DNA of 64,000 nt from Rhodovulum sp. P5 (lineage in GTDB: Bacteria; Pseudomonadota; Alphaproteobacteria; Rhodobacterales; Rhodobacteraceae): contig NZ_CP015039.1 in NCBI RefSeq assembly GCF_002079305.1, forward strand, positions 3,271,501 to 3,335,500, in the 5' to 3' direction. Numbering within the stretch: position 1 is the stretch's first letter; each line of letters begins with the position of its first letter. Both the position numbers and the translations under genes were made by a program. The notes beneath the pieces were generated by a model. The model was not told the DNA's origin and did not search any database. It saw only the letters and a program-made list of their open reading frames with translations. Positions 37,752 through 45,437 of this stretch are shown piece after piece.

Positions 37752-38596
37752 CCGGCGACCGGCGCGAAACCCCGGCCAACACGCGCGTCGCCGCCGCGCA
37801 TCTTGCTGGGCTCGTGCAGGCCCCGCGATATGCAGACCCGGTGACCCAGCGTGTGACCCGGCCCGTGACGGATCTGTTGCGGGACCCCGGCGGCGCGCGG
37901 GACCGTCAACTGGTGCTGGGCGAGGGGTTCGAGGTACTGGAAATCCATGACGGCCACGCCTTTGGCTGGGCCGCGCGGGACGGGTTCGTGGGCTATGTTC
38001 CGGCCGACGCCCTGTCGCCCGACGTGCACGAGCCGACCCATATCGTCTGCGTGCCAGCCAGCCACGCCTATTCCGCGCCCAACCTGAAAAGCCCCGAGAT
38101 CTCGGCGCTCAGCTTCGGCTCTCGCCTGCGCGTGGTCTCTGCCAGCGGGGCGTTTTTTGAGACCGCGCAAGGCTGGTTCGTGCCGAAACCGCATCTTCGC
38201 CCGGCCAATGCGCCCTTTGCCGACCCCGTGACCGTGGCGCAGTTGTTCTTCGGGGTCCCCTATCTCTGGGGTGGCAACTCGGTCTGGGGGATCGATTGTT
38301 CGGGCCTTGTGCAGGCGGCGTGGCTGGCCTGTGGGCTTTCCTGTCCCGGTGACAGCGACCAGCAAGAGCGCAGGCTTGGCATGGCGATGCCGGACGGCAC
38401 CCCGTTCGAACGGGGCGACCTTTTGTTCTGGAAGGGTCATGTGGCGCTGGTGGTGGCAACCGGGGTGATGATCCACGCCAACGCTCACACCATGTCTGTG
38501 GCCTATGAAAAAATCCCCGACGCCATCGCCCGGATCGCCGCGCAGGGCGACGGAGAGATGACGGCGCACAAGCGGGGCACGGCTGAAAGCGATTGA
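37748..38596 (+). CDS. NlpC/P60 peptidoglycan endopeptidase
   Basis: 282 residues: two bacterial SH3-like segments (about 45-95 and 100-145) followed by an NlpC/P60 cysteine peptidase (about 150-270). The catalytic Cys is in WGIDCSGLVQ, the His in GHVALVV and the third residue in MIHANAH. It cuts peptide stems of cell wall or recycled muropeptides. No signal peptide, so it may act in the cytoplasm on recycled fragments. That would fit its start-stop overlap (GTGA) with the M17 aminopeptidase. A GTG at 37742 is an alternative start. Confidence 0.88.
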   Translation: MTGDRRETPANTRVAAAHLAGLVQAPRYADPVTQRVTRPVTDLLRDPGGARDRQLVLGEGFEVLEIHDGHAFGWAARDGFVGYVPADALSPDVHEPTHIVCVPASHAYSAPNLKSPEISALSFGSRLRVVSASGAFFETAQGWFVPKPHLRPANAPFADPVTVAQLFFGVPYLWGGNSVWGIDCSGLVQAAWLACGLSCPGDSDQQERRLGMAMPDGTPFERGDLLFWKGHVALVVATGVMIHANAHTMSVAYEKIPDAIARIAAQGDGEMTAHKRGTAESD

Positions 38597-38736
38597 AGGG
38601 GCAGCGGCTGGTCATCCTGACTTTCGCAAGAACCACGACCGGCCGAATGCCCCGAATGGGCCGCCCCTCGCCCCCATTGATCCAAGAAGGTCCCGGCGCG
38701 CGCAATGTTTGAGACAGGGGGGATGTGTTATGTTAT

Positions 38737-38766
38737 CGTTAATAGCGCCTGAATTTGGCGTTAACG
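38737..38766. promoter_or_regulatory. Imperfect palindrome upstream of the VPLPA-CTERM gene
   Basis: CGTTAA-TAG-CGCC and GGCGTTAACG face each other across seven bases, about 40 bp before the gene's ATG. Possible operator or promoter structure; the binding protein is unknown. Confidence 0.4.
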
Positions 38767-38803
38767 GGAACCTTTGAGCGTTTCCACCATAGGGAGTGTG
38801 AAT

Positions 38804-39322
38804 ATGAAGACGATTTGGACTGCGGCGGCCATTGGCCTGCTTGCCTGCGGGGCACAAGCCGCAACTTTGATTGGCGATGAAGTTACCTTTGAATGCACCA
38901 ATTGTGGGCCTCCCAGCAGCGATACCTTTATCGTGACCGATGGCTTGGGCCCGGAGATCAGCCCGTTTTCGCAATGGAACGTGGATGTCGAAGAAGACAC
39001 CCTGCTTGCCGAATGGACCTTCGACGCCACGATCATCGACGTGGTCTGGATCTGGTCCGATCTCGATTTCGGGACGGGTATCACCGGGGCATCTTTCGAT
39101 CCCAGTTCGACCTGGGGCACGCTGGGGTCGCTCAGCTTCACATCCGATAGCGTGACCTACATCAACGATGGGGGGGAAAACACGGTCTCGGTCGGTGACT
39201 ACTTGCTGATCAACATCGAAACCTCGCAAGTGCCGCTGCCCGCCTCTTCCCTGCTGCTTCTGGGCGGACTTGGCGCGGCCGCATTCTTCCGCCGCGCTGC
39301 TGGGCGTTCGACCCGCGGCTGA
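38804..39322 (+). CDS. VPLPA-CTERM sorted exported protein
   Basis: 172 residues. ATG 38804 with AGGGAG upstream; signal peptide ending at GAQA. The mature part is acidic and Thr/Ser/Trp-rich, probably beta-sandwich, with one CxxC (CTNC). The C-terminus has the sorting signal VPLPASSLLLLGG, a hydrophobic helix and a FRR-AAGR basic tail. This Rhodobacterales variant of PEP-CTERM is removed by a dedicated exosortase; none is in this window. Surface or extracellular-polymer role inferred. Confidence 0.85.
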   Translation: MKTIWTAAAIGLLACGAQAATLIGDEVTFECTNCGPPSSDTFIVTDGLGPEISPFSQWNVDVEEDTLLAEWTFDATIIDVVWIWSDLDFGTGITGASFDPSSTWGTLGSLSFTSDSVTYINDGGENTVSVGDYLLINIETSQVPLPASSLLLLGGLGAAAFFRRAAGRSTRG

Positions 39323-39343
39323 GCGGTATTTTCATTTGAAACC

Positions 39344-39372
39344 CCTCCTTCCTGCGCGTCGTGGGAAGGAGG
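39344..39372. terminator. Hairpin after the VPLPA-CTERM gene
   Basis: CCTCCTTCC / GGAAGGAGG, a 9-bp perfect stem with an 11-base loop, 22 bases after the stop. No T-tract on the plus strand. Confidence 0.5.
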
Positions 39373-39417
39373 TCGTGGAACCGGTTGCAGCATGCCGTTG
39401 CGCGCAGGCGCCCCAAA

Positions 39418-39617
39418 CAGGCTGCTGAAAAACCAGAGCCCCCGCCGTCGCAAGAGAAAACCCTTCCTTGTAAGCAGCAATGCAGCAGGCAAGTAGGGCG
39501 GCGCCCTCCCGCGGGAGGGTCGGGCGCGGCCCGGTCTGGTCGCCCGGACCAGCTTGGGCACGATGGTCCGAAAGGGTTCGGCCGTAGGCGCATGTCGTGT
39601 GCTTTTTCAGCAGCCTG
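39418..39617. mobile_element. MITE-like element, copy A (complete, 200 bp)
   Basis: A 200-bp segment bounded by perfect 15-bp terminal inverted repeats CAGGCTGCTGAAAAA (39418-39432) and its complement (39603-39617). It has no coding capacity. The interior has a GC hairpin CCCTCCCGCGGGAGGG and blocks repeated at 43290, 58411 and 61303. The end abuts the stop codon of the DUF2794 gene. Terminal sequence recalls IS1182-type ends, from memory only. No transposase of the family is in the window. Confidence 0.85.
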
Positions 39618-39962
39618 CTAATCCACGGGGCGGATCAGTTTCTTCTCCAGCACGCGCAGCACGGTCTTCAACTCCTGCCCGCGCTTGAGGATCTGTCCGT
39701 CCATGCCGATCACCGCATACATGCCCTGACGATTGCGCAGTTTCGGGCGTTTCTCGATCCGGTAAAGCGGATGCTCGGCGGTGCGCCGGAAGATCGAGAA
39801 GACCGCGACCTCCCGCAGGCAGGAGATACCGTAGTCGCGCCATTCGCCCGCGGCGACCATCCGGCCGTAAAGGGTCAGGATCACGCCCAGTTCGGCCCGG
39901 TCAAAGGCCACCTGTTCAGGGGGGCAGGCACTTGGGAACGGGGTGGGTGGCACGGCGTTCAT
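39618..39962 (-). CDS. DUF2794 protein
   Basis: 114 residues of the alphaproteobacterial DUF2794 family, function unknown. The core ILTLYGRMVAAGEWRDYGI, VAVFSIFRRTAEHPLYRIEKRP and LRNRQGMYAVIGMDG are the family's conserved blocks. The TAG stop is immediately followed by the terminal repeat of MITE copy A, so the insertion lies at the very end of the gene. Single gene. Confidence 0.88.
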   Translation of the reverse strand: MNAVPPTPFPSACPPEQVAFDRAELGVILTLYGRMVAAGEWRDYGISCLREVAVFSIFRRTAEHPLYRIEKRPKLRNRQGMYAVIGMDGQILKRGQELKTVLRVLEKKLIRPVD

Positions 39963-40086
39963 TCAGGCAGGGTGCCGTCATGGCGCGGCCAAATCAAGCC
40001 TCGCCCTGATCTTGCCGTGAAATTTCCCCCACAAGGACCGTGGCGTTCCGTGTTCGTGCCGGGATTGGGGGGGATATTAGCATCAT

Positions 40087-40156
40087 AGCGAAGACGCTAA
40101 CCCGGTGCCGCGGTTTTTTCAGCCCCCACCCAGCCTGCGGCACCGGGACCTTCGCT
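40087..40156. repeat. Long interrupted palindrome
   Basis: Two nested inverted repeats: AGCGAAG (40087-40093) with CTTCGCT (40150-40156), and CCCGGTGCCGC (40101-40111) with GCGGCACCGGG (40137-40147), enclosing a loop containing GGTTTTTTC. 18 paired bases in 70. It lies in the 225-bp gap between DUF2794 and imuB. Could be a small RNA hairpin, a terminator or a decayed element. Confidence 0.6.
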
Positions 40157-40187
40157 GGCTCCTCCCTTTTCAATATACACCACGGCC

Positions 40188-41831
40188 TCAGCCGAACTGC
40201 CCCTGGCAGAACCAGCCAGAGGACATCGCGCCCCCATGGGCGTAGAACAGCCACAGCCGCACCCCCGCATCCGTTTCCACCCGCCAATAGTCGCGCGGGC
40301 CGGACCGCCAGGCTGGGTCGTCCAGCCACCATTCCGGGGCAATCCGTTCGGGTCCCGTCGCGCCTTCGGCCCGGAACAGACGGCGGCGCCAGCGAAACTC
40401 TTGTGGCGGGGTTGGGCGGTCAGGGGCGTGCACGGGTTCGGGCGGGAACAGCAAAAGCGGCCGGGGTCGGTCGCGGTTGGGCCAGTCCGCGACCGGGGCC
40501 GACCAGGCGGCCTGAAGACGCTGATAGCCCTTTTCGGGGATATGGCTTTCGGCCGGTGCGACGCGTGTCACGGCCTCCAGCCCCACGCGGGCACCGATCC
40601 GTCCGATCAGGTCGGCAAGCCCGGTGTCGTTGCTCTGGCGTGCCGCGGCGGCGCGGGCGGCCTCGACATGGCCGGCATGCTGGCGGGCCTGCAGGGGCTC
40701 TGTCACATGTGCCTCGATCCGCAACCGGTCGATGCCGGGGCCCGCGTCGATTGCGCCCAGCTTCAGCGCGAGCAGCGGGCGCATCCGCTCCGGCATATCG
40801 GCGGGGCAGGCAAGGCCAATCTCGACCTCCTCCATCCCGTGATCGCAGCGGAACGCCTGAAGCCGCAGCCGCCGTGCCCCTTGGCCCGCCACGCGCAGGC
40901 GGTCGCACAGGGCGGGCAACAGGCGGTCGATCCCGGCCAGAAGGTCGGTCTCGAGCCCGATCGGGTCGGGCAGCGACAGCCGTACCGCGAAATGCGGCCG
41001 CGGCCGGGAGGGCGAGACGGGTTCGGGCACGGCCCCCAGCGCCTGATCCAGCCGCAGCACCAGATCGCGGCCAAAACGGCGGGCAAGGGGGGCACGGGGC
41101 ATGCCAAGAATATCCTCCACCCGCCGCAGACCCAGCCGGGCCAAACCCGCGACGGTGTCGTCAGACAGGCGCAGTGCGGCCAGCGGCAGCGGGGCCAGCG
41201 CCTGCCGGGTCTGGCCGGGCGGGGCGATCCGGGGGGCGTGGTCCGCGCTGTCCACCGTCGGTACCCGTTGCCAGACGGCCCGCTTCGCGGCACGGGCGCG
41301 GGTGGCGCGTGCCTCCTGCGCGATGGCATCGCCGGACCGATGGGGCGTGGCGGCCCGCCCGGCATAGCGCGCCAGCGCCCAGGCCGCGCCGCGGGTATCG
41401 GCCAGCCCCGTATGCACCGTCAGGCCCAGATCGGCGCAACTCACCCGTATCTCGTCCAGCATCGCCGCCTCTCCACCGAAAAGATGCGCGCATCCGGTGA
41501 TGTCGAGGACCAGCGCATCGGGCGGTTCCTCCGCCACCCAGGGGGAAAACCGGCCCGCCCAGCGCGCAAGGCTGCCCAGAAACGCGGCCTCGCCGGCCCC
41601 ATCGGCGGGACGGGTCAGCAGGGTGGGGCAGATCGCCAGCGCATCGCGCAGGGGCTGACCGTGGCGCAGCCCCGCCGCCCCGGCTGCCGCGTTGAGCGAG
41701 GTCAGAACCTGCGCGCCGTTATCCTCGGCCACGATGGCGAACGGGCCGCTCGGCAGACCACGGGCCCGGCGCTGCACGCGTTCGGCGGCAAGCCGTGGAA
41801 ACCATAGCGACAGGATACGGCGGGCGGGCAT
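40188..41831 (-). CDS. imuB: Y-family polymerase-like mutagenesis protein ImuB
   Basis: A 547-residue non-catalytic Y-family protein that links ImuA, DnaE2 and the beta clamp in damage-induced mutagenesis. MPARRILSLWFPRLAAERV, VTGCAHLFGGE-like DITGCAHLFGGE, VHTGLADTRGAAWALARY and LRRVEDILGMPR match the ImuB family. A LexA box lies 12 bp upstream of ATG 41831, so I reject the GTG at 41861 that would run through the box. Neither imuA nor dnaE2 is adjacent: DUF2794 and cytochrome c' flank it, unlike the usual imuA-imuB-dnaE2 cassette. Confidence 0.9.
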   Translation of the reverse strand: MPARRILSLWFPRLAAERVQRRARGLPSGPFAIVAEDNGAQVLTSLNAAAGAAGLRHGQPLRDALAICPTLLTRPADGAGEAAFLGSLARWAGRFSPWVAEEPPDALVLDITGCAHLFGGEAAMLDEIRVSCADLGLTVHTGLADTRGAAWALARYAGRAATPHRSGDAIAQEARATRARAAKRAVWQRVPTVDSADHAPRIAPPGQTRQALAPLPLAALRLSDDTVAGLARLGLRRVEDILGMPRAPLARRFGRDLVLRLDQALGAVPEPVSPSRPRPHFAVRLSLPDPIGLETDLLAGIDRLLPALCDRLRVAGQGARRLRLQAFRCDHGMEEVEIGLACPADMPERMRPLLALKLGAIDAGPGIDRLRIEAHVTEPLQARQHAGHVEAARAAAARQSNDTGLADLIGRIGARVGLEAVTRVAPAESHIPEKGYQRLQAAWSAPVADWPNRDRPRPLLLFPPEPVHAPDRPTPPQEFRWRRRLFRAEGATGPERIAPEWWLDDPAWRSGPRDYWRVETDAGVRLWLFYAHGGAMSSGWFCQGQFG

Positions 41832-41842
41832 GGCGGCAGCAT

Positions 41843-41857
41843 GTTCCTTATATGTTC
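41843..41857. promoter_or_regulatory. LexA (SOS) box of imuB
   Basis: GTTC-CTTATAT-GTTC, an exact match to the alphaproteobacterial LexA recognition sequence GTTC-N7-GTTC, 12 bp upstream of the imuB start. Predicts LexA repression and DNA-damage induction. Confidence 0.88.
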
Positions 41858-41964
41858 TCACTGTACGCCTTAGGTGCGGGGGAGTCGAGTCGTGCCCACG
41901 ACGATGTGACGGGACGCTGCGCGCCCTCTGTATTACCTTTCAGTTGTGCAATCAGGAGATCCGC

Positions 41965-42411
41965 ATGACCCTCAAACGCATTTCACAACTGACTGTCTTT
42001 TCTCTGGTGGCTGCGGCGGCAACGCTGTCCTATGCCGCCGATGCGACCGAACCCACGGTCAAGGCCCGCCAGGAGCTGATGGAAAAGATCGGCATGAACA
42101 CCAAGCTGATCAGCCAGATGGCCAAGGGCGAAAAGCCCTTTGACGCAAGTGCCGCGCAGCAGGCCGTGGCCACCATCGCCGAAAAGGCCGGCGAAACCCC
42201 CGCGGCATTCAAGACGCAGGCCGACGATCCGGAATCCACCGCCAAGGCGAATATCTGGGAGGATTTCGACGATTTCACCGCCAAGTCCGAGGCGCTGCAC
42301 AAGGCGGCAATGGCGGCCGATGTCAGTTCGCTTGACGCGCTGCGGGCCGCCTTGCCGGAAATCGGCAAGACCTGCAAATCCTGCCACGACGATTACCGTA
42401 CCAAGGACTGA
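41965..42411 (+). CDS. Cytochrome c'
   Basis: A 148-residue periplasmic four-helix-bundle heme protein. ATG 41965 with AGGAGA; signal peptide cut after LSYA. The single heme-attachment motif CKSCH is at the C-terminus (C137, C140, H141), as in class II cytochromes c. These bind nitric oxide and protect against nitrosative stress or transfer electrons. Separated by about 100 bp from divergent imuB. Confidence 0.93.
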   Translation: MTLKRISQLTVFSLVAAAATLSYAADATEPTVKARQELMEKIGMNTKLISQMAKGEKPFDASAAQQAVATIAEKAGETPAAFKTQADDPESTAKANIWEDFDDFTAKSEALHKAAMAADVSSLDALRAALPEIGKTCKSCHDDYRTKD

Positions 42412-42530
42412 CCCGGGTTCGACCTGATCATCCCACATGCGCCGTCCGCCAAGTGCGGGCGGCGTAGCCGGTATTCGCCGGATAGCGGTTTACCGCGGCT
42501 GTTTTCGCGGCCATGTTTACGGCATGACGG

Positions 42531-42557
42531 GTGTGGGTCTCCCTCACCCCACACTTT
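42531..42557 (+). terminator. Possible terminator upstream of the NYN gene
   Basis: GTGTGGG / CCCACAC with a 10-base loop followed by TTT, about 120 bp after the cytochrome c' stop and just before the NYN start. Could also be a leader hairpin of that gene. Confidence 0.45.
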
Positions 42558-42569
42558 AAAAGAGTAGTC

Positions 42570-43289
42570 ATGCCCAACGAAAAGCCCCGCCTTCTTGCCG
42601 TCCTGATCGACGCCGATAACATCCCCGCCCGCCATGCCGAGGCGATCCTGAAGGAGGTCACGTCCTTCGGGGAACCTGCGCTCCGCCGTGTCTATGGCGA
42701 CTGGTCGGCGGACCGGTTGAAACCCTGGGCGGAGAAGGTGCTGGCGCTGGGTCTGGTGGCGCATCAGGAAACCGCGAACACCAAGGGCAAGAACGCCTCT
42801 GACATCGGGCTGGTCATCGACGCGATGGACATCCTGCATTCGGGGCGGTTCGACGGGTTCGTTCTGGTGTCGTCCGACAGCGATTTCACCCGCCTGGCCA
42901 GCCGCATCCGCGAACAGGGGCTGGACGTGATCGGCATCGGAGAGGCGAAAGCGCCGGTCAGCCTGCGCAACGTCTGCAACCGGTTCGTCCTGATCGAGAA
43001 CATCGTCGAGGAACCCGCGACCGCGCCGAAGGGCCGGGCCGACGCTCCGACCGGGACAAAGCGCCCGCCTCAGGAAGTGACGGACCTGATCGTCCGGGCG
43101 ATGGACAAGATCAATCAGGAAGACGACTGGTACACGCTGGGCCAGATCGGCCAGTTCATCACCGCCGACAATCCCGATTTCGACACGCGAACCTATGGCA
43201 AACGCAAGCTGTCGGACCTTGTGCGGGAGTTGAAACGGTTCGAGACCAAGCGCGTCGGCAACCAGTTGCATATCCGGCGGCTGGATTAG
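42570..43289 (+). CDS. NYN-domain ribonuclease-like protein with OST-HTH/LOTUS domain
   Basis: 239 residues. The N-terminal NYN (PIN-like) nuclease domain has the acidic residues in LIDADNIPARH, KNASDIGLVIDAMDIL and LVSSDSDFTRLASRIRE. The C-terminal 80 residues (PQEVTDLIVRAMDKI to KRVGNQLHIRRLD) form an OST-HTH/LOTUS RNA-binding fold. The combination suggests RNA processing or turnover. The stop codon TAG is directly followed by a MITE terminal repeat, so the last codons may have been remodelled by the insertion. Confidence 0.88.
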   Translation: MPNEKPRLLAVLIDADNIPARHAEAILKEVTSFGEPALRRVYGDWSADRLKPWAEKVLALGLVAHQETANTKGKNASDIGLVIDAMDILHSGRFDGFVLVSSDSDFTRLASRIREQGLDVIGIGEAKAPVSLRNVCNRFVLIENIVEEPATAPKGRADAPTGTKRPPQEVTDLIVRAMDKINQEDDWYTLGQIGQFITADNPDFDTRTYGKRKLSDLVRELKRFETKRVGNQLHIRRLD

Positions 43290-43381
43290 CAGGTTGCTGA
43301 AAGACCAGAAAACCCACCGTCGCAAGAGAACACCGTTCCTTGTAAGCAACGATGCAGCAAGGAAAGTAGGGACGCGCCCTC
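43290..43381. mobile_element. MITE-like element, copy B (left half only)
   Basis: CAGGTTGCTGAAAGACCAG and the following bases match the left half of copy A for about 92 bp (shared GTCGCAAGAGAA, TTCCTTGTAAGCA and GATGCAGCA-like blocks). The homology stops at the CGCCCTC before the central hairpin. The right half is missing; instead the acquired-looking GNAT and YjhX genes follow. Confidence 0.75.
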
Positions 43382-43471
43382 ATTTTCGGCCGCCGTACTC
43401 CGCATGAGTGTCAGCCTGTTTCAGAGGCACCAAGAAGATGCACCGGCGCCTCTTCGCGCGTGGTTGAGCGA

Positions 43472-44011
43472 TTACCAAAAAGCTGGGTCTTTCAGCGGCT
43501 CGACACAGGTCGGTGGCCCCTGAAGCGGCATGAGTGCCCTGGTCGTCAGCGATCGCCCGAGCCATCCCTCCGGATAGGACAGTGGGAGCGGCGCCCGGGC
43601 GATGTCTTCGGTGATGTGCTCGAAGCCCAGTTTCGAATATAACTTGGGGTCACCGTAGGTGAGGGCCACATCTACACCGTTCTCGCGCAGGCTCTTCATG
43701 CCGTGTGACAACAGAGCCTGGCCGATCCCTTTGCCCTGCTGCTGGGGGGCGACCGCGGCGGGCGAAAGAATGAAGACCGTGCGCTCGTCATCAGCATAGA
43801 TCATCCGCGTGAAGATGACGGCCCCGACCAGCGTGCCATTGCTGAGGGCCGAAAACACGATGATGTCATCCGGCGCGACGCTGTCGAACATCCGGGCTAC
43901 GAGACCGGCGATAAGATCACCTTCGGTTTCCCCTTCGGAGGCGGTGAACGTATCCTTGAACAGGCGGATGATGTCATCTGTTCGATTTGCGTGGCTGTTG
44001 GTGAATTCCAT
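43472..44011 (-). CDS. GNAT-family N-acetyltransferase
   Basis: A 179-residue acetyltransferase. The acetyl-CoA binding motif is AVAPQQQGKGIGQALLSHG (about 88-106), and YGDPKLYSKLGFEHI is the C-terminal block seen in YhbS-type proteins. Substrate unknown. GC content and codon use are somewhat lower than flanking genes, as in the next gene. An AAAGG site precedes the ATG. Confidence 0.88.
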   Translation of the reverse strand: MEFTNSHANRTDDIIRLFKDTFTASEGETEGDLIAGLVARMFDSVAPDDIIVFSALSNGTLVGAVIFTRMIYADDERTVFILSPAAVAPQQQGKGIGQALLSHGMKSLRENGVDVALTYGDPKLYSKLGFEHITEDIARAPLPLSYPEGWLGRSLTTRALMPLQGPPTCVEPLKDPAFW

Positions 44012-44030
44012 TGTGGTGCCTTTTGGCCTG

Positions 44031-44288
44031 TCATCGTTGATTGAGCTGCGCGCGCACGGCCTTGATGCCCTGCCGCGAGACGCGGTAGGGCGCGCCGTTC
44101 CGCGAGCAAACGAAGCGCCGTTTCTTCAGACGCAGAAACACATCAAGCGTGCAGTCCGTCAGGACATGACCGTCGCGTGTGTAGCAGGTGATGGCGTGTA
44201 TCTTGCCGCCCGCGCCCCTGTCATGGTGGATAGCCCCACCAAGGGCGAGTTCATGCAGAACACGCTGCTCGTGCCTTGAGATATTCAA
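44031..44288 (-). CDS. yjhX: YjhX-family (UPF0386) protein
   Basis: 85 residues matching the small UPF0386/YjhX family, named a toxin in enterobacteria: MNISRHEQRVLHELALGG, ITCYTRDGHVLTDCTLDVF and NGAPYRVSRQGI are its blocks. The start appears to be a TTG at 44288 with no clear ribosome site; an in-frame stop lies 18 bases upstream. 19 bp before the GNAT gene in the same direction, so the pair may be one unit. No antitoxin is recognised beside it. Confidence 0.82.
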   Translation of the reverse strand: MNISRHEQRVLHELALGGAIHHDRGAGGKIHAITCYTRDGHVLTDCTLDVFLRLKKRRFVCSRNGAPYRVSRQGIKAVRAQLNQR

Positions 44289-44649
44289 AGGGATGTCTCG
44301 ATTTCATGAGAGTGCAGAAACAACAACACTCAGCCGAAAGCGTGAGTGTCATTTTGGTTTCGGCGTTCCCGTATCGTTAGACCGGGAACGGGCTTATGCC
44401 CGGGACTCTTTCATAAAATCTCCATAGCGAGAGGTGCTCTACCTCTCCCTGCGTCGAAAGTAGGCGTCCAGTTAAATCGAGGCAAGCCTCTTCTCGCTGT
44501 CGAAGAGTCACAGCGGCAGATGAACAACGGAGGGTGATCATGGACACGCCGCCAAAGGCAGGTTTGTCTAGGCGGGCCGCTGCGTGACCACGGGGCCCCT
44601 TCGGGCCTCGCCCCGCGGTTCTGACCTCCATCCCACCGCCCTCATATCC
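44289..44649. other. Gene-poor stretch with small hairpins and a mini-ORF
   Basis: 361 bp of lower GC. Hairpins GTTCCCG-N11-CGGGAAC (about 44366-44390) and GAGAGGT-GCTCT-ACCTCTC (about 44430-44449) are present. A 15-codon ORF (44540-44587, MDTPPKAGLSRRAAA) has GGAGG before its ATG. A small RNA or leader peptide is possible. A GC hairpin at 44591-44615 may end the TetR gene. Confidence 0.35.
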
Positions 44650-45267
44650 TCACGCCCCATACCGCGCCATGAAGGTCGCCAGGGCGCCGTCGATCACGCG
44701 GGTGATCTCGGCCTCCGTGAAGGTGACGCCGACGCATAGCAGGCGCCGCACGTGAAGATCGGCCTTGCACAGTTCCACGAACTGGTCGGCCGCCAGCCGG
44801 GCGTCATCGATGCAGAGGTCGCCGCGATCGGAGGCCAGCCGCAGGAAATCGGCGATCTGTTTGCGCAGGGCGCGCGGGCCGGTCTCGTAGAAGGCCGCAG
44901 CCAGTTCGGGGAAGCGGTCGGCCTCGGCCACGCAAATGCGGAACATCGCCTGATTGAAGTCCGACAGCAGCGACGCGACGAGATGGCGGGCGGCGGTATG
45001 CAGAACCTCCGCCGCTGGAGCGGACATGTCGATCTCTGCCAAGGCCGCGCCGGTCTGCCGCTGGCACTCCCGCTGGAAAACCTCCAGAAACAGCAGCCGC
45101 TTGTCGGGAAAGTAGTTGTATAGCGTCGCCTTGGACACACCGGCCGCGCGGGCGATGTCGTCGACGCTGGCGCCCTCGAACCCGTCGCGCAGAAACACGC
45201 TTCGGGCACCTTCCAGCACCTGATCGAATTTCCGGCCTTTCTTGATCGCTTGCGCGACGGCGGTCAT
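44650..45267 (-). CDS. TetR/AcrR-family regulator
   Basis: 205 residues. The N-terminal helix-turn-helix reads FEGASVDDIARAAGVSKATLYNYFPDKRLLF (about 37-67), the classic TetR pattern; the rest is an all-helical ligand domain. ATG 45267 (MTAVAQAIKKGRKFD) with AGGGAA upstream. Divergent from mbfA, 170 bp apart; whether it controls mbfA or another target is not known. Confidence 0.9.
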   Translation of the reverse strand: MTAVAQAIKKGRKFDQVLEGARSVFLRDGFEGASVDDIARAAGVSKATLYNYFPDKRLLFLEVFQRECQRQTGAALAEIDMSAPAAEVLHTAARHLVASLLSDFNQAMFRICVAEADRFPELAAAFYETGPRALRKQIADFLRLASDRGDLCIDDARLAADQFVELCKADLHVRRLLCVGVTFTEAEITRVIDGALATFMARYGA

Positions 45268-45406
45268 CTGCAATTCCCTGAGTGGCCCCCATGGTAGACC
45301 ATGGATTTCGCCAGAGGCAAGGCGGCAGGGGCGTCGAATCGCGCAGTGGCGTTTTCCGCCGGTTGCGGCAATGAACCGGCTTGTCGCCTGCGCGGCCCTT
45401 CCTAAC

Positions 45407-45423
45407 TTTAGAAATATTCTAAA
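45407..45423. promoter_or_regulatory. Iron control element (ICE) for Irr upstream of mbfA
   Basis: TTTAGAA-ATA-TTCTAAA is a perfect copy of the ICE consensus TTTAGAA-N3-TTCTAAA known from Rhizobiales and Rhodobacterales iron regulation. It ends 14 bases before the mbfA ATG, where Irr would block transcription under low iron. Confidence 0.88.
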
Positions 45424-45437
45424 ACAGGAGTCCATCC

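Noticed and set aside
41832..41861. imuB starting at GTG 41861
   Set aside because: The added codons consist of the LexA box and do not resemble ImuB N-termini.
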